A stretch of DNA of 64,000 bases from Verrucomicrobiota bacterium (GTDB lineage: Bacteria > Verrucomicrobiota > Verrucomicrobiia > Limisphaerales > JAEYXS01), in assembly GCA_023431185.1 (NCBI GenBank), contig JAEYXS010000012.1, forward strand, positions 4,043-68,042, in the 5' to 3' direction. A program made the position numbers and the translations under genes. This document shows positions 53,690 through 62,034 of this stretch, one piece after another. How positions within the stretch are numbered: position 1 is the stretch's first letter; each line of letters opens with the position of its first letter. The notes below the pieces were generated by a model. It ran no database searches. It saw only the letters and a list, made by a program, of their open reading frames with translations, and was not told where the DNA came from.

Positions 53690-55030
53690 TCAGCCGACCT
53701 TTTCCTTATTGTCCGCACCGGGCAGATCGTTGGTCAGTTTCCACTCGGAATCCTGCCGCAGATAGACCGTCTGCGTCGGGACGGCGAACTCGATCTGCTC
53801 TTCGTCGAACCGGCGTTTCACCTCGAGGTTCATCACGTGCATGCCCGAGAGATACTCGCGATGATCCGTATTGTTCCACCAGTGGACCACCTGGATGTCC
53901 AAGGATGAGGCGCCGAAACGATTGAAGCTCACCAACAAGTCCTGGGTCTTCTCATGCTTGCTGTAGACATCTTTGAGGATGTCCACCGCCCTTTGCAGCT
54001 TGGCATGCGGGGTATCATAGGTCACCCCGATGAACATCGTGGTCTTGATGGTCGGACGCCGGGTCACGTTCGTGATGGTGGCATTGCCCATCGTCTTGTT
54101 CGGGATGGTGACGAGAAACCCATCCAGATTGCGCACGCGCGTGCTGCGCAAGCCGACGGTCTCCACAGTACCATCCACGGCATCGAGCTGGATGCGGTCC
54201 CCGATACGAAAAGGCTTGTCCAAAAACACGGCGACGGCACCAAACAGGTTTGCCAGCGTATCCTGAGCCGCCAGGCCGATGGCCAGACCGCCGATGGACA
54301 AAGAAGCGATCGCCGCCGTGATATTCACGCCGAGGTTGGATGATGTCACCAGCACGGACACCACCACGATAAACACCTTCAGGCTCTTACGGATGATCGG
54401 GTAGAGCTGGTCATCAAAGGCCCGGTCCTCCTCATGTTTGGCCTTGTCGCGCCAATAACCCATGAACAGATCCACAAGCTTCATGACCATGTAGGTCAAC
54501 GAAACCGCCACGACGATGAGCAAACCCTTGGACAGGACTTTCTCGATGATGTCCGGCCAGTCAAAGACGCTCAGGCCGATGTGCAGGAAGATGACGAAAC
54601 TGACGATCTTCACTGGTCCATGCACCAGTTCCAGCAGCAGATCATCGAACTGTGTGCTGGTCTTCTTCGCCCATTGTTTGAGAAAAACACCGACGAGATA
54701 ATCCAGCAGCTTCGAAATGTAAAACGCCAGAAAGATGTAGATCAAAGAAGCTGCATACTTCCAAAGTGGATTGCCAAAAAAAGTTGTCTCTGTCATCATC
54801 GGGAATTTGTCCAGTCCAAAGGTGAGGTAATCCTTGCTGATGGCATCCAGAAGATTGGTTTCACCATCGTCTGGCAGGGGGGGTACTGCCGGATTATTGG
54901 TCGCTGACGCCGTGGTATTAGCGGCAGCTGCTTCATTGGTGGTCTGTGCGCTGGCATAGAAGGACCATAACAGCAGCAACAGGCATACGGTCATGAATCC
55001 GCGGTAAAACGTCTCGAACTTCAACTTCAT
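53690..55030 (-). CDS. MscS family mechanosensitive channel
   Basis: A 446-residue protein with a signal-like first segment (VCLLLLLWSFYASAQ), three further membrane segments (about 85-215), and the MscS pore region near 240-277 (ITAAIASLSIGGLAIGLAA, QDTLANLFGAVAVFLDKPF). The beta domain follows (IGDRIQLDAVDGTVETVGLR, TRVRNLDGFLVTIPNKTM) and the C-terminal domain ends in a short tail. Opens under membrane tension to release solutes during osmotic downshift. Confidence 0.92.
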   Translation of the reverse strand: MKLKFETFYRGFMTVCLLLLLWSFYASAQTTNEAAAANTTASATNNPAVPPLPDDGETNLLDAISKDYLTFGLDKFPMMTETTFFGNPLWKYAASLIYIFLAFYISKLLDYLVGVFLKQWAKKTSTQFDDLLLELVHGPVKIVSFVIFLHIGLSVFDWPDIIEKVLSKGLLIVVAVSLTYMVMKLVDLFMGYWRDKAKHEEDRAFDDQLYPIIRKSLKVFIVVVSVLVTSSNLGVNITAAIASLSIGGLAIGLAAQDTLANLFGAVAVFLDKPFRIGDRIQLDAVDGTVETVGLRSTRVRNLDGFLVTIPNKTMGNATITNVTRRPTIKTTMFIGVTYDTPHAKLQRAVDILKDVYSKHEKTQDLLVSFNRFGASSLDIQVVHWWNNTDHREYLSGMHVMNLEVKRRFDEEQIEFAVPTQTVYLRQDSEWKLTNDLPGADNKEKVG

Positions 55031-55124
55031 AGAGACCTACTTGCGATAAAATGGCGAAAACGTCAACCCGTTGAGGCATTTTTTGTCCGCCAATCCATGA
55101 AAAAATTTCGGCCTCAGCCTCCGC

Positions 55125-55349
55125 TCAACCACCAGCAACAATACGGACGATCTCAAGCTTGTCCCCTGGCTGGACCATTCGCGCGGAAAACTCGGAAGGC
55201 GGCACTGCCTCCCCGTTCAGTTCCACCACGACACTGCGCGGCAGCAACTGCTGGCGGGTGAGAAAATCAGTCAACAGACAGGGCTGGTCCAGCGGCAGCG
55301 GACGCCCGTTCGCGATCACTGTATTCGGTTCACTCATGGCCATACTCAT
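55125..55349 (-). CDS. thiS: Sulfur carrier protein ThiS
   Basis: Ubiquitin-like carrier of the thiamine thiazole sulfur. At most 74 residues; the Met at residue 3 or 5 may be the real start (MSEPNTVIANGRPL). Beta-grasp features are CLLTDFLTRQQL, SVVVELNGEAVPPSEF and MVQPGDKLEIVRIVAGG, ending in the obligatory Gly-Gly that ThiF adenylates. It overlaps the stop of the DA1-like gene by 4 bases. thiF and thiG are not in the window. Confidence 0.9.
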   Translation of the reverse strand: MSMAMSEPNTVIANGRPLPLDQPCLLTDFLTRQQLLPRSVVVELNGEAVPPSEFSARMVQPGDKLEIVRIVAGG

Positions 55350-56443
55350 TCACGCAACAACTCCACTGGTTCCGGCTGGCCATCCAACTGTATTCGTACC
55401 GAGTCAGCCAATATCTCCAGCACTTTGACCGAACGTTTTTTCCCGGCCACTTCCAATTCGACCGTCTCATCCTTCATGAAGGTCTTGCCGTTGATCAACG
55501 CCACGGTCTTTTCCTTCGTCACGATCACACCCTTCAATTGCAAGCGGTCGTAGGTGGTGCGGTTCACCTTCGGTCCGGTTGACCAAAAAGCCGGCACGGG
55601 CGGATCGTTGTAAGTCAACTTGAAGTCAACCTCGTCCAGCATCGGTTCCCGGCCGTCTTTCACCCAGTCCAGGATGCGGCCCAATCCGTGCACCTTATAG
55701 AACTTGGCCGCTGTGGAGATGCGCCCCTGGGTGTAGCTGTTCTCCATGATGTTCTTGATCTGGCCATCCCGACGGGTCTGCTCCATGAGCGCCAGCGCCA
55801 CGACCTCACATACGGCCTCGATGGTCTGCGGCTCGATGGTGCGGTCCTTGGGCTTGTTCTCATTGATCCACAAGTGGGTGTATTCATGGGCACACACCGC
55901 CGCCATCTCATCCTTCCACAGGCCGCGATACAGCAGAATTGTGTGGGCAAACCCGCCGCCGACCGGGCGGGAAGACGCCATGCCGTGCCGTTGATTGGCC
56001 GCGGCATTGCGCTGTCCGTCCTTTATGTTCCAATAATCCACATCGAAGATGTTCAGCGTCACCGAGGGATGGCGCAGCGTCATCTTCCCGCCGGTCATCT
56101 GCAACAAGTCCCCGGTAACACTCACGAAGATCTGGCGGATATCCTCATCCTTCACGGCAGCGTTCGGATAATCTTGCGCGCAGAAGTAACGGCCATCACC
56201 GGTCTTCTCCACCTCAGGTTTCACCGGCAGGCCGCACATGGTACAGTTCTGCTTCAGTTCCTTGCACTCCGGGCAGATGAAGACCTCTTTCTTGGTCGTG
56301 GGCAGGATGTAGTTCCAATATGGTCCCGGCTTGATCTGCTGGCTGCAGACCACGCAATACAAAACCTTGTTCTCCGCGCTCCAGGTCCACACCGGCAGGA
56401 GCAGGCCCAGCAACAAACAGCCAAGTTTTAAAGCGCGGTTCAT
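55346..56443 (-). CDS. DA1-like exported metallopeptidase with LIM-like Cys cluster
   Basis: A 365-residue protein from the ATG at 56443 with a signal peptide (GCLLLGLLLPVWTWSAE). Cys30/33, 57/60, 67/70 and 88 form a LIM-like zinc cluster. The peptidase core has HEYTH at 186-190 and Glu209 (EPQTIEAVCEVVALALME), matching the HExxH-plus-EAxC pattern of plant DA1/DAR proteins. The C-terminal 60 residues (VALINGKTFMKDETVELEVA, then SVKVLEILADSVRIQLDGQ) resemble a GspB-like beta module. It lies between thiH (8-base gap) and thiS (4-base overlap). An exported peptidase in a thiamine operon is unexpected. Confidence 0.75.
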   Translation of the reverse strand: MNRALKLGCLLLGLLLPVWTWSAENKVLYCVVCSQQIKPGPYWNYILPTTKKEVFICPECKELKQNCTMCGLPVKPEVEKTGDGRYFCAQDYPNAAVKDEDIRQIFVSVTGDLLQMTGGKMTLRHPSVTLNIFDVDYWNIKDGQRNAAANQRHGMASSRPVGGGFAHTILLYRGLWKDEMAAVCAHEYTHLWINENKPKDRTIEPQTIEAVCEVVALALMEQTRRDGQIKNIMENSYTQGRISTAAKFYKVHGLGRILDWVKDGREPMLDEVDFKLTYNDPPVPAFWSTGPKVNRTTYDRLQLKGVIVTKEKTVALINGKTFMKDETVELEVAGKKRSVKVLEILADSVRIQLDGQPEPVELLRE

Positions 56444-56451
56444 CGATCCAG

Positions 56452-57654
56452 CTAAGCCGTCAGCGCGGCATCCCAATCTTTCCAGACTGGTTCGTATCCC
56501 AGGCGGCGCAAGACCTCAGCCACCTCTTGCGGAGAACGTTCATCCGCAATGTCAAATTGTCCAGTCGCATTCGTGCTGCGTTCGGGCACCGCTGACCACT
56601 CGCTCGCGCCGGAGGCCAGTTCCACGATGCGCCCCTTCTCCGTGCGATGGATGCGGTCCTTCCCGGCCCCGGTGTAGCCGCCCGGTTCCGTATGGCTGCC
56701 CGCACTAATCATGGTGATGCCCAGCGGCATCAGGCCATCGCGCAAACGCGCCGGTTCCCGGGTGGAAAGCACCAGACCCACATCGGGCAAAAACAGGCGG
56801 AAGGCACAGATCAATTGGGCCAGCTCGCGATCACCCAAATGCGTCAACGGCTGGAATTCGCCCGCGCAAGGCCGCAAGCGCGGGAGGGAAATCGTCACCT
56901 GTGATTTCCAGCAATGGCGCAGCAAGTATTGCGCGTGGGCGGCCACCGAGATGGCTTCATAACGCCAGTCGGCCAGACCATACAATGCGCCGATGCCCAA
57001 GCGACGAAACCCGGCGGCATAAGCCCGCTCCGGCGTTTCCAGGCGCCAGTCGAAATTGCGCTTCGGCCCCGCCGTGTGCATCTCGGCGTAGAGGCCGCGG
57101 TCATACGTTTCTTGATAGACCACCAGGCCATCCGCCCCGGCCTCTACGATGGGCCGGTATTCTTCCGTCTCCATCGGCCCGACTTCCAGCGAGACACTGG
57201 GCATCTCGGCATGGAGGGCGCGGGTGCAATCGGCCAGATAACCATTGGAAACAAACTTGGGGTGTTCCCCCGCGACGACGAGCACGTTGCGGAACCCCTG
57301 CTCTTTCAAGGCCCGCGCTTCGTTCATGACTTCCTCCACCGAGAGCGTCACGCGCAGGATGGGATTATCCCGGGAGAAGCCGCAGTACTTGCAGTTATTG
57401 ATGCATTCGTTGGAAAGGTAAAGCGGGGCAAAGAGCCGGATGACGCGGCCATACCGTTGCCGTGTGAGCACTTGCGAGCGCCGGCCCAACTCTTCCAGGG
57501 ACTCACCGGCCGCCGGGGACAGCAAGGCGGCGAAGTCCGCGAGATTGGCCGGTGCCCGCTGCAGCACCTGCCGCACACGCTCCCGCCCTGCGCTCCGGGC
57601 CACGTCCAACAGGGCCGGGAACGGCAGCGCATCGAACTCTTTCACAAACGACAT
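56452..57654 (-). CDS. thiH: 2-iminoacetate synthase ThiH
   Basis: Radical SAM enzyme that cleaves tyrosine to dehydroglycine for the thiazole of thiamine. It has 400 residues from the ATG at 57654. The cluster motif is C84-x3-C88-x2-C91 (SNECINNCKYCGF). ThiH-like parts include VEVGPMETEEY-type SLEVGPMETEEYRPIVEAG, YQETYDRGLYAEMHTAGPK and SLPRLRPCAGEFQP. First gene of the thiH-DA1-thiS unit. The 84 bases upstream contain only a terminator of the previous gene and no recognisable TPP riboswitch. Confidence 0.93.
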   Translation of the reverse strand: MSFVKEFDALPFPALLDVARSAGRERVRQVLQRAPANLADFAALLSPAAGESLEELGRRSQVLTRQRYGRVIRLFAPLYLSNECINNCKYCGFSRDNPILRVTLSVEEVMNEARALKEQGFRNVLVVAGEHPKFVSNGYLADCTRALHAEMPSVSLEVGPMETEEYRPIVEAGADGLVVYQETYDRGLYAEMHTAGPKRNFDWRLETPERAYAAGFRRLGIGALYGLADWRYEAISVAAHAQYLLRHCWKSQVTISLPRLRPCAGEFQPLTHLGDRELAQLICAFRLFLPDVGLVLSTREPARLRDGLMPLGITMISAGSHTEPGGYTGAGKDRIHRTEKGRIVELASGASEWSAVPERSTNATGQFDIADERSPQEVAEVLRRLGYEPVWKDWDAALTA

Positions 57655-57663
57655 GGCGTCACA

Positions 57664-57699
57664 GTAACAAAAGGGCGCCCTCATTCAAGGGGCGCCCTC
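57664..57699 (-). terminator. Terminator after the secreted Ig-like protein gene
   Basis: On the minus strand AGGGCGCCC pairs with GGGCGCCCT across a 7- to 8-base loop, followed by TTTTGTT. It separates the Ig-like gene from thiH. Confidence 0.85.
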
Positions 57700-57738
57700 A
57701 ATATTGCCAAATTTGACTTGCGGAAGCGTATTAGCCTG

Positions 57739-59088
57739 TCATGTCCCTGAAGATTTTTTGAGTCGGAAAAAGGCATTGCCGGATGAGGCGTCCACGGTGA
57801 CGGTCAGGTCGGAGCCATCTGCCACCGGAGTGATTCCCACCGCCTGCCAGTTGGTGGGAGAGAATGAAGTCGTGGATTCCAAGGTGAAATCAGCGGCCGT
57901 ATTGGACCATTTCACGATGACGTTGCTGCCCGAGCGCACGATCACCAGCATCGGCTGGGTAACTGTGGGTGCGGAGACAGTCACACTCACCAAGCCCCGG
58001 GTGTGCCCGGAAAAACCATCGGTCACCAGGTAGTAAAAACTGTCCTCGGCAGACTGGCCGGCTCCCAAGGCCTGCAAGGTGCCCGAGGTGCTCGGATCAT
58101 AGGTGAAGCTGCCATCTGAGTTCACGGTCACCGTGGCCCCCAGTTCGCTGGTGACGGCATAAGCAGGAATGGTCGCGCCTAACGTGTGCAACCCACCGAC
58201 ATAGACGATGTCAGGGTCGAGCGAACCGCCTGCGTATGTGCCACCACCAGGAGCCTTGGGCAAGGTCGTGCTGGTCGTGCCAGCATCCTCGGGCAAAACC
58301 ACCCCTTCACCTGAAAGATCGGCCATCCGGTCTTCGTCGGTGATATTGGCAATACGGATGGCGTCCACCCGGCCATTGGCGGGGATGCCGAAGGCATCGA
58401 GGTTGAACTTGGTGGAATAGAGGACGTCAGACTGGCCGTTATAGTTGGCAAACGATTGCGGGGCGATATAAACCCAGGCACTCCAAACGTCATCCACCGC
58501 GTTGTGAACCTGCACCATATAAGCTTCCGGTGAACCGGCCGAACCGGCTTCAAAAACCACCAAGTCATCTCCGGTCAGGTTGGTCAGCATCACCCCGGAG
58601 GTCCAGCCCAGCTCAAACCCGCTCCGGTTCGCAGTTCCATTGTTTCCGGCAGGCAGGTTGAGGGCCTTGGTAGTGCTGGCACTGGCTGAATCTTCAAACT
58701 GTCGTCCTATGGACAGGGAAGCAAAGAAAGTAGTCGTAGTATCAGGAAAGCCAGGCAGCGAATTAGCTGTGTTGGAGGGCACCACGGTCACGATGGCATC
58801 ACTGTAGGTTCCTGCGGCGAGTGATTTATAGCTGTTCGGCGTGAACGCCTGATCAAACGTGATGCCATCGAAGGTGAACGTCTGTGAAGTGAGCGGTGAT
58901 ACGCTCAACGTATGGCTGTTGCTGTCAAAGTCATTCCCCAAGACACCGGGGGCGCTGATGGACAACGTCGCGTCTTTGGAGACGGCGTAGGTGTCATTGG
59001 TGGCGATGGGTGCGCGGGCAAATGCCGACGGGAGTCCGGCAGCCAGAATGACCGCAACTAATACAATGGACCAGATAGGAGTACGCAT
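57739..59088 (-). CDS. Secreted Ig-like (cadherin/VCBS-type) protein
   Basis: A 449-residue protein with a signal peptide (IWSIVLVAVILAAGLPSAFA). The start of the mature part (PIATNDTYAVSKDATLSI, GVLGNDFDS) and a late segment (LGATVTVNSDGSFTYDPS, AEDSFYYLVTDGFSGHTRGL) are the two halves of one cadherin-like Ig domain. Between them, about residues 60-320, is an inserted lectin-like beta region (FELGWTSGVMLTNLTGDDLV and VDAIRIANITDED). The C-terminus (VKWSNTAADFTLESTTSFS) is a small beta domain common at the ends of secreted verrucomicrobial proteins. Likely extracellular, perhaps adhesive. Confidence 0.75.
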   Translation of the reverse strand: MRTPIWSIVLVAVILAAGLPSAFARAPIATNDTYAVSKDATLSISAPGVLGNDFDSNSHTLSVSPLTSQTFTFDGITFDQAFTPNSYKSLAAGTYSDAIVTVVPSNTANSLPGFPDTTTTFFASLSIGRQFEDSASASTTKALNLPAGNNGTANRSGFELGWTSGVMLTNLTGDDLVVFEAGSAGSPEAYMVQVHNAVDDVWSAWVYIAPQSFANYNGQSDVLYSTKFNLDAFGIPANGRVDAIRIANITDEDRMADLSGEGVVLPEDAGTTSTTLPKAPGGGTYAGGSLDPDIVYVGGLHTLGATIPAYAVTSELGATVTVNSDGSFTYDPSTSGTLQALGAGQSAEDSFYYLVTDGFSGHTRGLVSVTVSAPTVTQPMLVIVRSGSNVIVKWSNTAADFTLESTTSFSPTNWQAVGITPVADGSDLTVTVDASSGNAFFRLKKSSGT

Positions 59089-59230
59089 AAAGGCAGTTCT
59101 TTTTAAAGCTCTGTTTCATGTGTCTCCCTGATGGCAAAATAAGGCTACCCGCCCTGAATGCAAAAAGCAATACAGACTACATAACCTCTCTTGGGGCTCA
59201 AAGTGGACGGCTTTGGCGTATTACTACCGC

Positions 59231-59262
59231 AAACAAAAACGCGGGATGAAACATCCCGCGTT
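59231..59262 (-). terminator. Rho-independent terminator after ndk
   Basis: On the minus strand AACGCGGGATG pairs with CATCCCGCGTT around a 3-base loop, followed by a T run (TTTTTGTTT), 38 bases after the ndk stop. Confidence 0.92.
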
Positions 59263-59300
59263 CGCCACAAATCAGAACTCTCCACTGGGGAGGACTCCGC

Positions 59301-59714
59301 TTAGAAAATCTCTTCCTGCTTAAAGAAGCGCTTCACCTCGGCAGCGGCATTCTCCGGCGTATCGGAAGCATGTACGATGTTCTCCATCTTCGTCCGGCCC
59401 AAGTCACCACGGATGGTGCCCTTCGGCGCCTTGGTGGAGTCTGTCGGGCCGACCATGTCACGCACCTTGGCGATGACGTTATCGCCTTCCAATATCATTG
59501 CGACCACTGGGGCCGACTTCATGAAGCCAGCGATCTCCGGGAAAAAGGGTTTGTCCGCCAGATGGGAATAGTGGTCCTTCAGCAACGCGTCCGTCAGTTG
59601 CATCATCTTGCACGCCCGCACCTTCAGCCCGCTCTTCTCGAAGCGCCCGATCACTTCCCCAATCAGGTTCCGCTGTACGCAGTCAGGCTTCAACAAAATC
59701 ACAGTCAATTCCAT
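59301..59714 (-). CDS. ndk: Nucleoside diphosphate kinase
   Basis: Equilibrates nucleoside di- and triphosphates through a phosphohistidine. It has 137 residues, the classical length. The start is MELTVILLKPDCVQRNLIGE; the catalytic His115 lies in ENIVHASDTPENA, where most orthologues have HGSD. MVGPTDSTKAPKGTIRGD is the nucleotide-binding segment. Single-gene unit with its own terminator. Confidence 0.96.
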   Translation of the reverse strand: MELTVILLKPDCVQRNLIGEVIGRFEKSGLKVRACKMMQLTDALLKDHYSHLADKPFFPEIAGFMKSAPVVAMILEGDNVIAKVRDMVGPTDSTKAPKGTIRGDLGRTKMENIVHASDTPENAAAEVKRFFKQEEIF

Positions 59715-59814
59715 AGGCGGGCAAAGCTACGTGTTCGTATCTATGAGAAAAGCAAAATCTTTCGCTATTTTGGGCTGTTTTTTGCCATTCCTGATCCCCA
59801 AGCGACATCCGGGC

Positions 59815-59849
59815 AGCAAAAAGGCCGATGGAATCAATCCATCGGCCTT
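59815..59849 (-). terminator. Rho-independent terminator after cysK
   Basis: On the minus strand a 12-bp stem (AAGGCCGATGGA with TCCATCGGCCTT, 5-base loop) is followed by TTTTTG, 19 bases after the cysK stop. Confidence 0.92.
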
Positions 59850-59868
59850 CGCGAAATCAATCAGGGGA

Positions 59869-60864
59869 TCAGCCGCCCACTTCCGCCTTCGCCTCGGCGG
59901 CCAAGGCCGTGCTCAGGTAGCGCTCGCCCGTGGAGCAAGCCACCGTGACGATAGTTTTGCCCTTGTTCTCGGGACGCTTGGCGACTTCCAAAGCCGCCCA
60001 GACGTTTGCACCCGTGGAGATGCCCACGAGGATGCCCTCTTCCTTCGCCAGCCGGCGGGCCATGGCAAAGGCGTCGTCATTCGTCACTTGCACCGCTTCC
60101 ACGATCTGCGGATTGCCCGCGGAATCTTTCAAGTGAAGGTTCTTCGGCACGAAGCCCGCGCCCGTGCCCTGGATCTTATGCGGGCCCGGCTTCACGGCTT
60201 CGCCATTGAGTGTCTGCGTGATGACCGGAGAATCTTTCGGCTCCACGGCAATAGCCTTGAAGGACGGCTTCTTAGGTTTGATCACTTCGCAGCAGCCGGT
60301 GATCGTGCCACCCGTGCCGACGGCGGCCACAAGGATGTCGATCTTGCCATCCGTGTCTTCCCACAATTCAACCGCCGTCGTCTTCTTATGGATCTCCGGA
60401 TTCGAGGGATTCTCGAACTGTTGCGGAATCCATGCATTCGGAGTTTCCTTCGCGAGTTGCTCCGCCTTGTTGATCGCTCCACGCATGCCTTCCGCACCCG
60501 GCGTCAGAACAAGCTTCGCACCCAGCATCGCCAGCAAAGTGCGGCGCTCCAACGACATCGTCTCCGGCATGGTAAGGATGATCTTGTAACCCTTCGCCGC
60601 CGCGACGAATGCGAGCGCGATGCCCGTGTTACCACTCGTCGGCTCGATGATCACTGTGTCTTTCTTCAGGATGCCGCTCTTCTCGGCGTCCTCGATCATC
60701 GCCATGCCGATACGGTCCTTCACGCTGCCTAATGGGTTGAAGAACTCGCACTTCAGCAAGATGCTCGTGCTGGCATCGATGCCTGCGCTGGCCGGAATCC
60801 GATTCAGGCGGACAAGCGGTGTACGCCCGACCGTCTCCACGATGTTATTATAGATGCGTCCCAT
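59869..60864 (-). CDS. cysK: Cysteine synthase A
   Basis: PLP-dependent O-acetylserine sulfhydrylase making cysteine from O-acetylserine and sulfide. It has 331 residues. The PLP Lys is Lys49 (EFFNPLGSVKDRIG), the carboxylate-binding loop is IIEPTSGNTGIAL, and GTGGTITGCCEVIK is the phosphate cup. HKIQGTGAGFVPKNL matches cysteine synthase A rather than cystathionine beta-synthase-like members. Its promoter must lie in the region that also holds the proposed structured RNA. Confidence 0.96.
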   Translation of the reverse strand: MGRIYNNIVETVGRTPLVRLNRIPASAGIDASTSILLKCEFFNPLGSVKDRIGMAMIEDAEKSGILKKDTVIIEPTSGNTGIALAFVAAAKGYKIILTMPETMSLERRTLLAMLGAKLVLTPGAEGMRGAINKAEQLAKETPNAWIPQQFENPSNPEIHKKTTAVELWEDTDGKIDILVAAVGTGGTITGCCEVIKPKKPSFKAIAVEPKDSPVITQTLNGEAVKPGPHKIQGTGAGFVPKNLHLKDSAGNPQIVEAVQVTNDDAFAMARRLAKEEGILVGISTGANVWAALEVAKRPENKGKTIVTVACSTGERYLSTALAAEAKAEVGG

Positions 60865-60997
60865 AATCTTGTTTCGAAATCTTTGTCAATTGAACCGGAA
60901 AAGTATGGGCGAAAGCTTCAACCTATTAACGTTTCGGAGCAAGATTTTTTCCCATGTCCTTCGAGCTTCGCATTTCTCCCTCGTCCCTGAAAGCAAG

Positions 60998-61860
60998 TGT
61001 CCCCGCCCGGCCTTGCGACCGAACGGGGACAAAATGGGGGGTGGGAGTTCGCCGCACTCTCTTTCCCGGGCTGACATTAGGCGCACATTGGCTGCCAGCT
61101 TCCCGACGCCATTCTCCACGGCAACCGGAGTTATCGGCCTCGTAGCAGGGCCGTCCAGCGTCTTGCGACGTCTGGATTGTCGAGTGAGGCCTCTGGGCCC
61201 GCTTCGGCTGGTGGTTGCGCCACCGGCTGGCGGACCGGGTCAAGACACGCTAGTGACTGCGTTCCGCGTCTTGACCGCTCTGCCCGGGGTCGGCCACCGC
61301 TTTTGGCGATGCGTTGGCCCCGTGCAACGGGTCTGACCTCTTAACTCTCAGGTAGCATTTCGCTCACATGCCAGCGAACCGTTTTTTACGGCGTCGCCAA
61401 CAGGTCGGAAGGTTTTCACAGATCTTGCCCAGATCCCGTGACCTTCCCGGTTACGGCAACCGCTTGTTCACCTTTCGGTGTTTTTCGCGGCGTGGCTTTC
61501 ACCACGTTTTCGCCGCCTCCGTGCTGATCCGCAGTAGCTATCTTTCACCCGCTGGGGTGACTGCGATTCGAACGGACCCGAAACCAGTCCGCCCTACTTC
61601 ACTCGGTTCGGAACGGTTTCTAATCGTTCCTGGCCGCCGGATGCCTTTTTTCGCGTTTTACTGGACCGGGCGCGACCCCAGCCAGTGGCATCGGTGAATC
61701 CTGCCTGCAGCGTTGACCCTTGCGGGTTCGTTGAGGGGCCTGGGCAATCAGCCTGTCCGGGCCTTTCCCCCGTTACCGGGGATTATCCTGAGCAACCTTC
61801 ACTTCGACTTGCGCCGCTCTCCGGTCACTCGGTTCTTTCAGAGAACGCATTCAGTCTAAC
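60998..61860 (-). ncRNA. Candidate large structured non-coding RNA, GNRA-rich, unassigned
   Basis: No protein frame here looks real, but the minus strand is packed with stems. Examples are 60998-61005 with 61024-61031 (TGTCCCCG/CGGGGACA); 61155-61175 (CCAG-A-CGTC around GCAA); 61238-61250 with 61266-61276 (11 bp, one bulge); a 40-base nested hairpin 61408-61447; 61469-61480 (CACC-GAAA-GGTG); 61491-61506; 61545-61560 (TCACCC/GGGTGA) inside an outer stem at 61531-61535 with 61560-61564; 61610-61630; 61716-61727 (ACCC-GCAA-GGGT); 61768-61781 (CCCCG-GTAA-CGGGG); and 61805-61816 around GCAA. GNRA loops appear only when read on the minus strand, so the RNA is transcribed right to left. I did not recognise RNase P, tmRNA, a group I or II intron core, or a riboswitch. 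The ends are approximate. Confidence 0.65.
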
Positions 61861-62034
61861 ACATTTCCCCAATCTGACCACGAAATCTTATCCACAACTT
61901 ATGCACCGCTAATGATAAAACCATCCCGTTAAAAACGTAAAATTTCTTAGGAAAATCAGGCATTATGCAACCTCTCCTCCAAGTTATTCACCGCCTAAAA
62001 CCCGTTATCTGCCCCCTCGGTGAATAAGTCCTTA
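61861..62034. promoter_or_regulatory. AT-rich segment upstream of the structured RNA, candidate promoter
   Basis: An AT-rich interval in an otherwise GC-rich region, located immediately 5' of the proposed minus-strand RNA. On the minus strand it includes TTTACG followed 17 bases later by TTATCAT, a loose sigma-70-like pair. It also carries a GTTGTGGATAAG stretch near 61887-61898. No protein frame. The promoter call is inference from composition and position. Confidence 0.35.

Noticed and set aside
57655..57738. TPP riboswitch upstream of thiH
   Set aside because: The interval is too short and lacks the CTGAGA and ACCTGAT elements.
61560..61580. tRNA T-loop-like GTTCGAATC on the minus strand
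   Set aside because: The flanking bases do not form the T stem, and no acceptor, D or anticodon arm is present.
61368..61697. 109-codon plus-strand frame in the RNA region
   Set aside because: Arg/Phe/Pro-rich without any domain signal; it runs antisense over strong RNA hairpins.
60998..61860. RNase P RNA, tmRNA or group II intron
   Set aside because: No GAGGAAAGTCC/ACAGAA P4 strands, no tag-coding segment or tRNA-like ends, and no domain V-like hairpin were seen.
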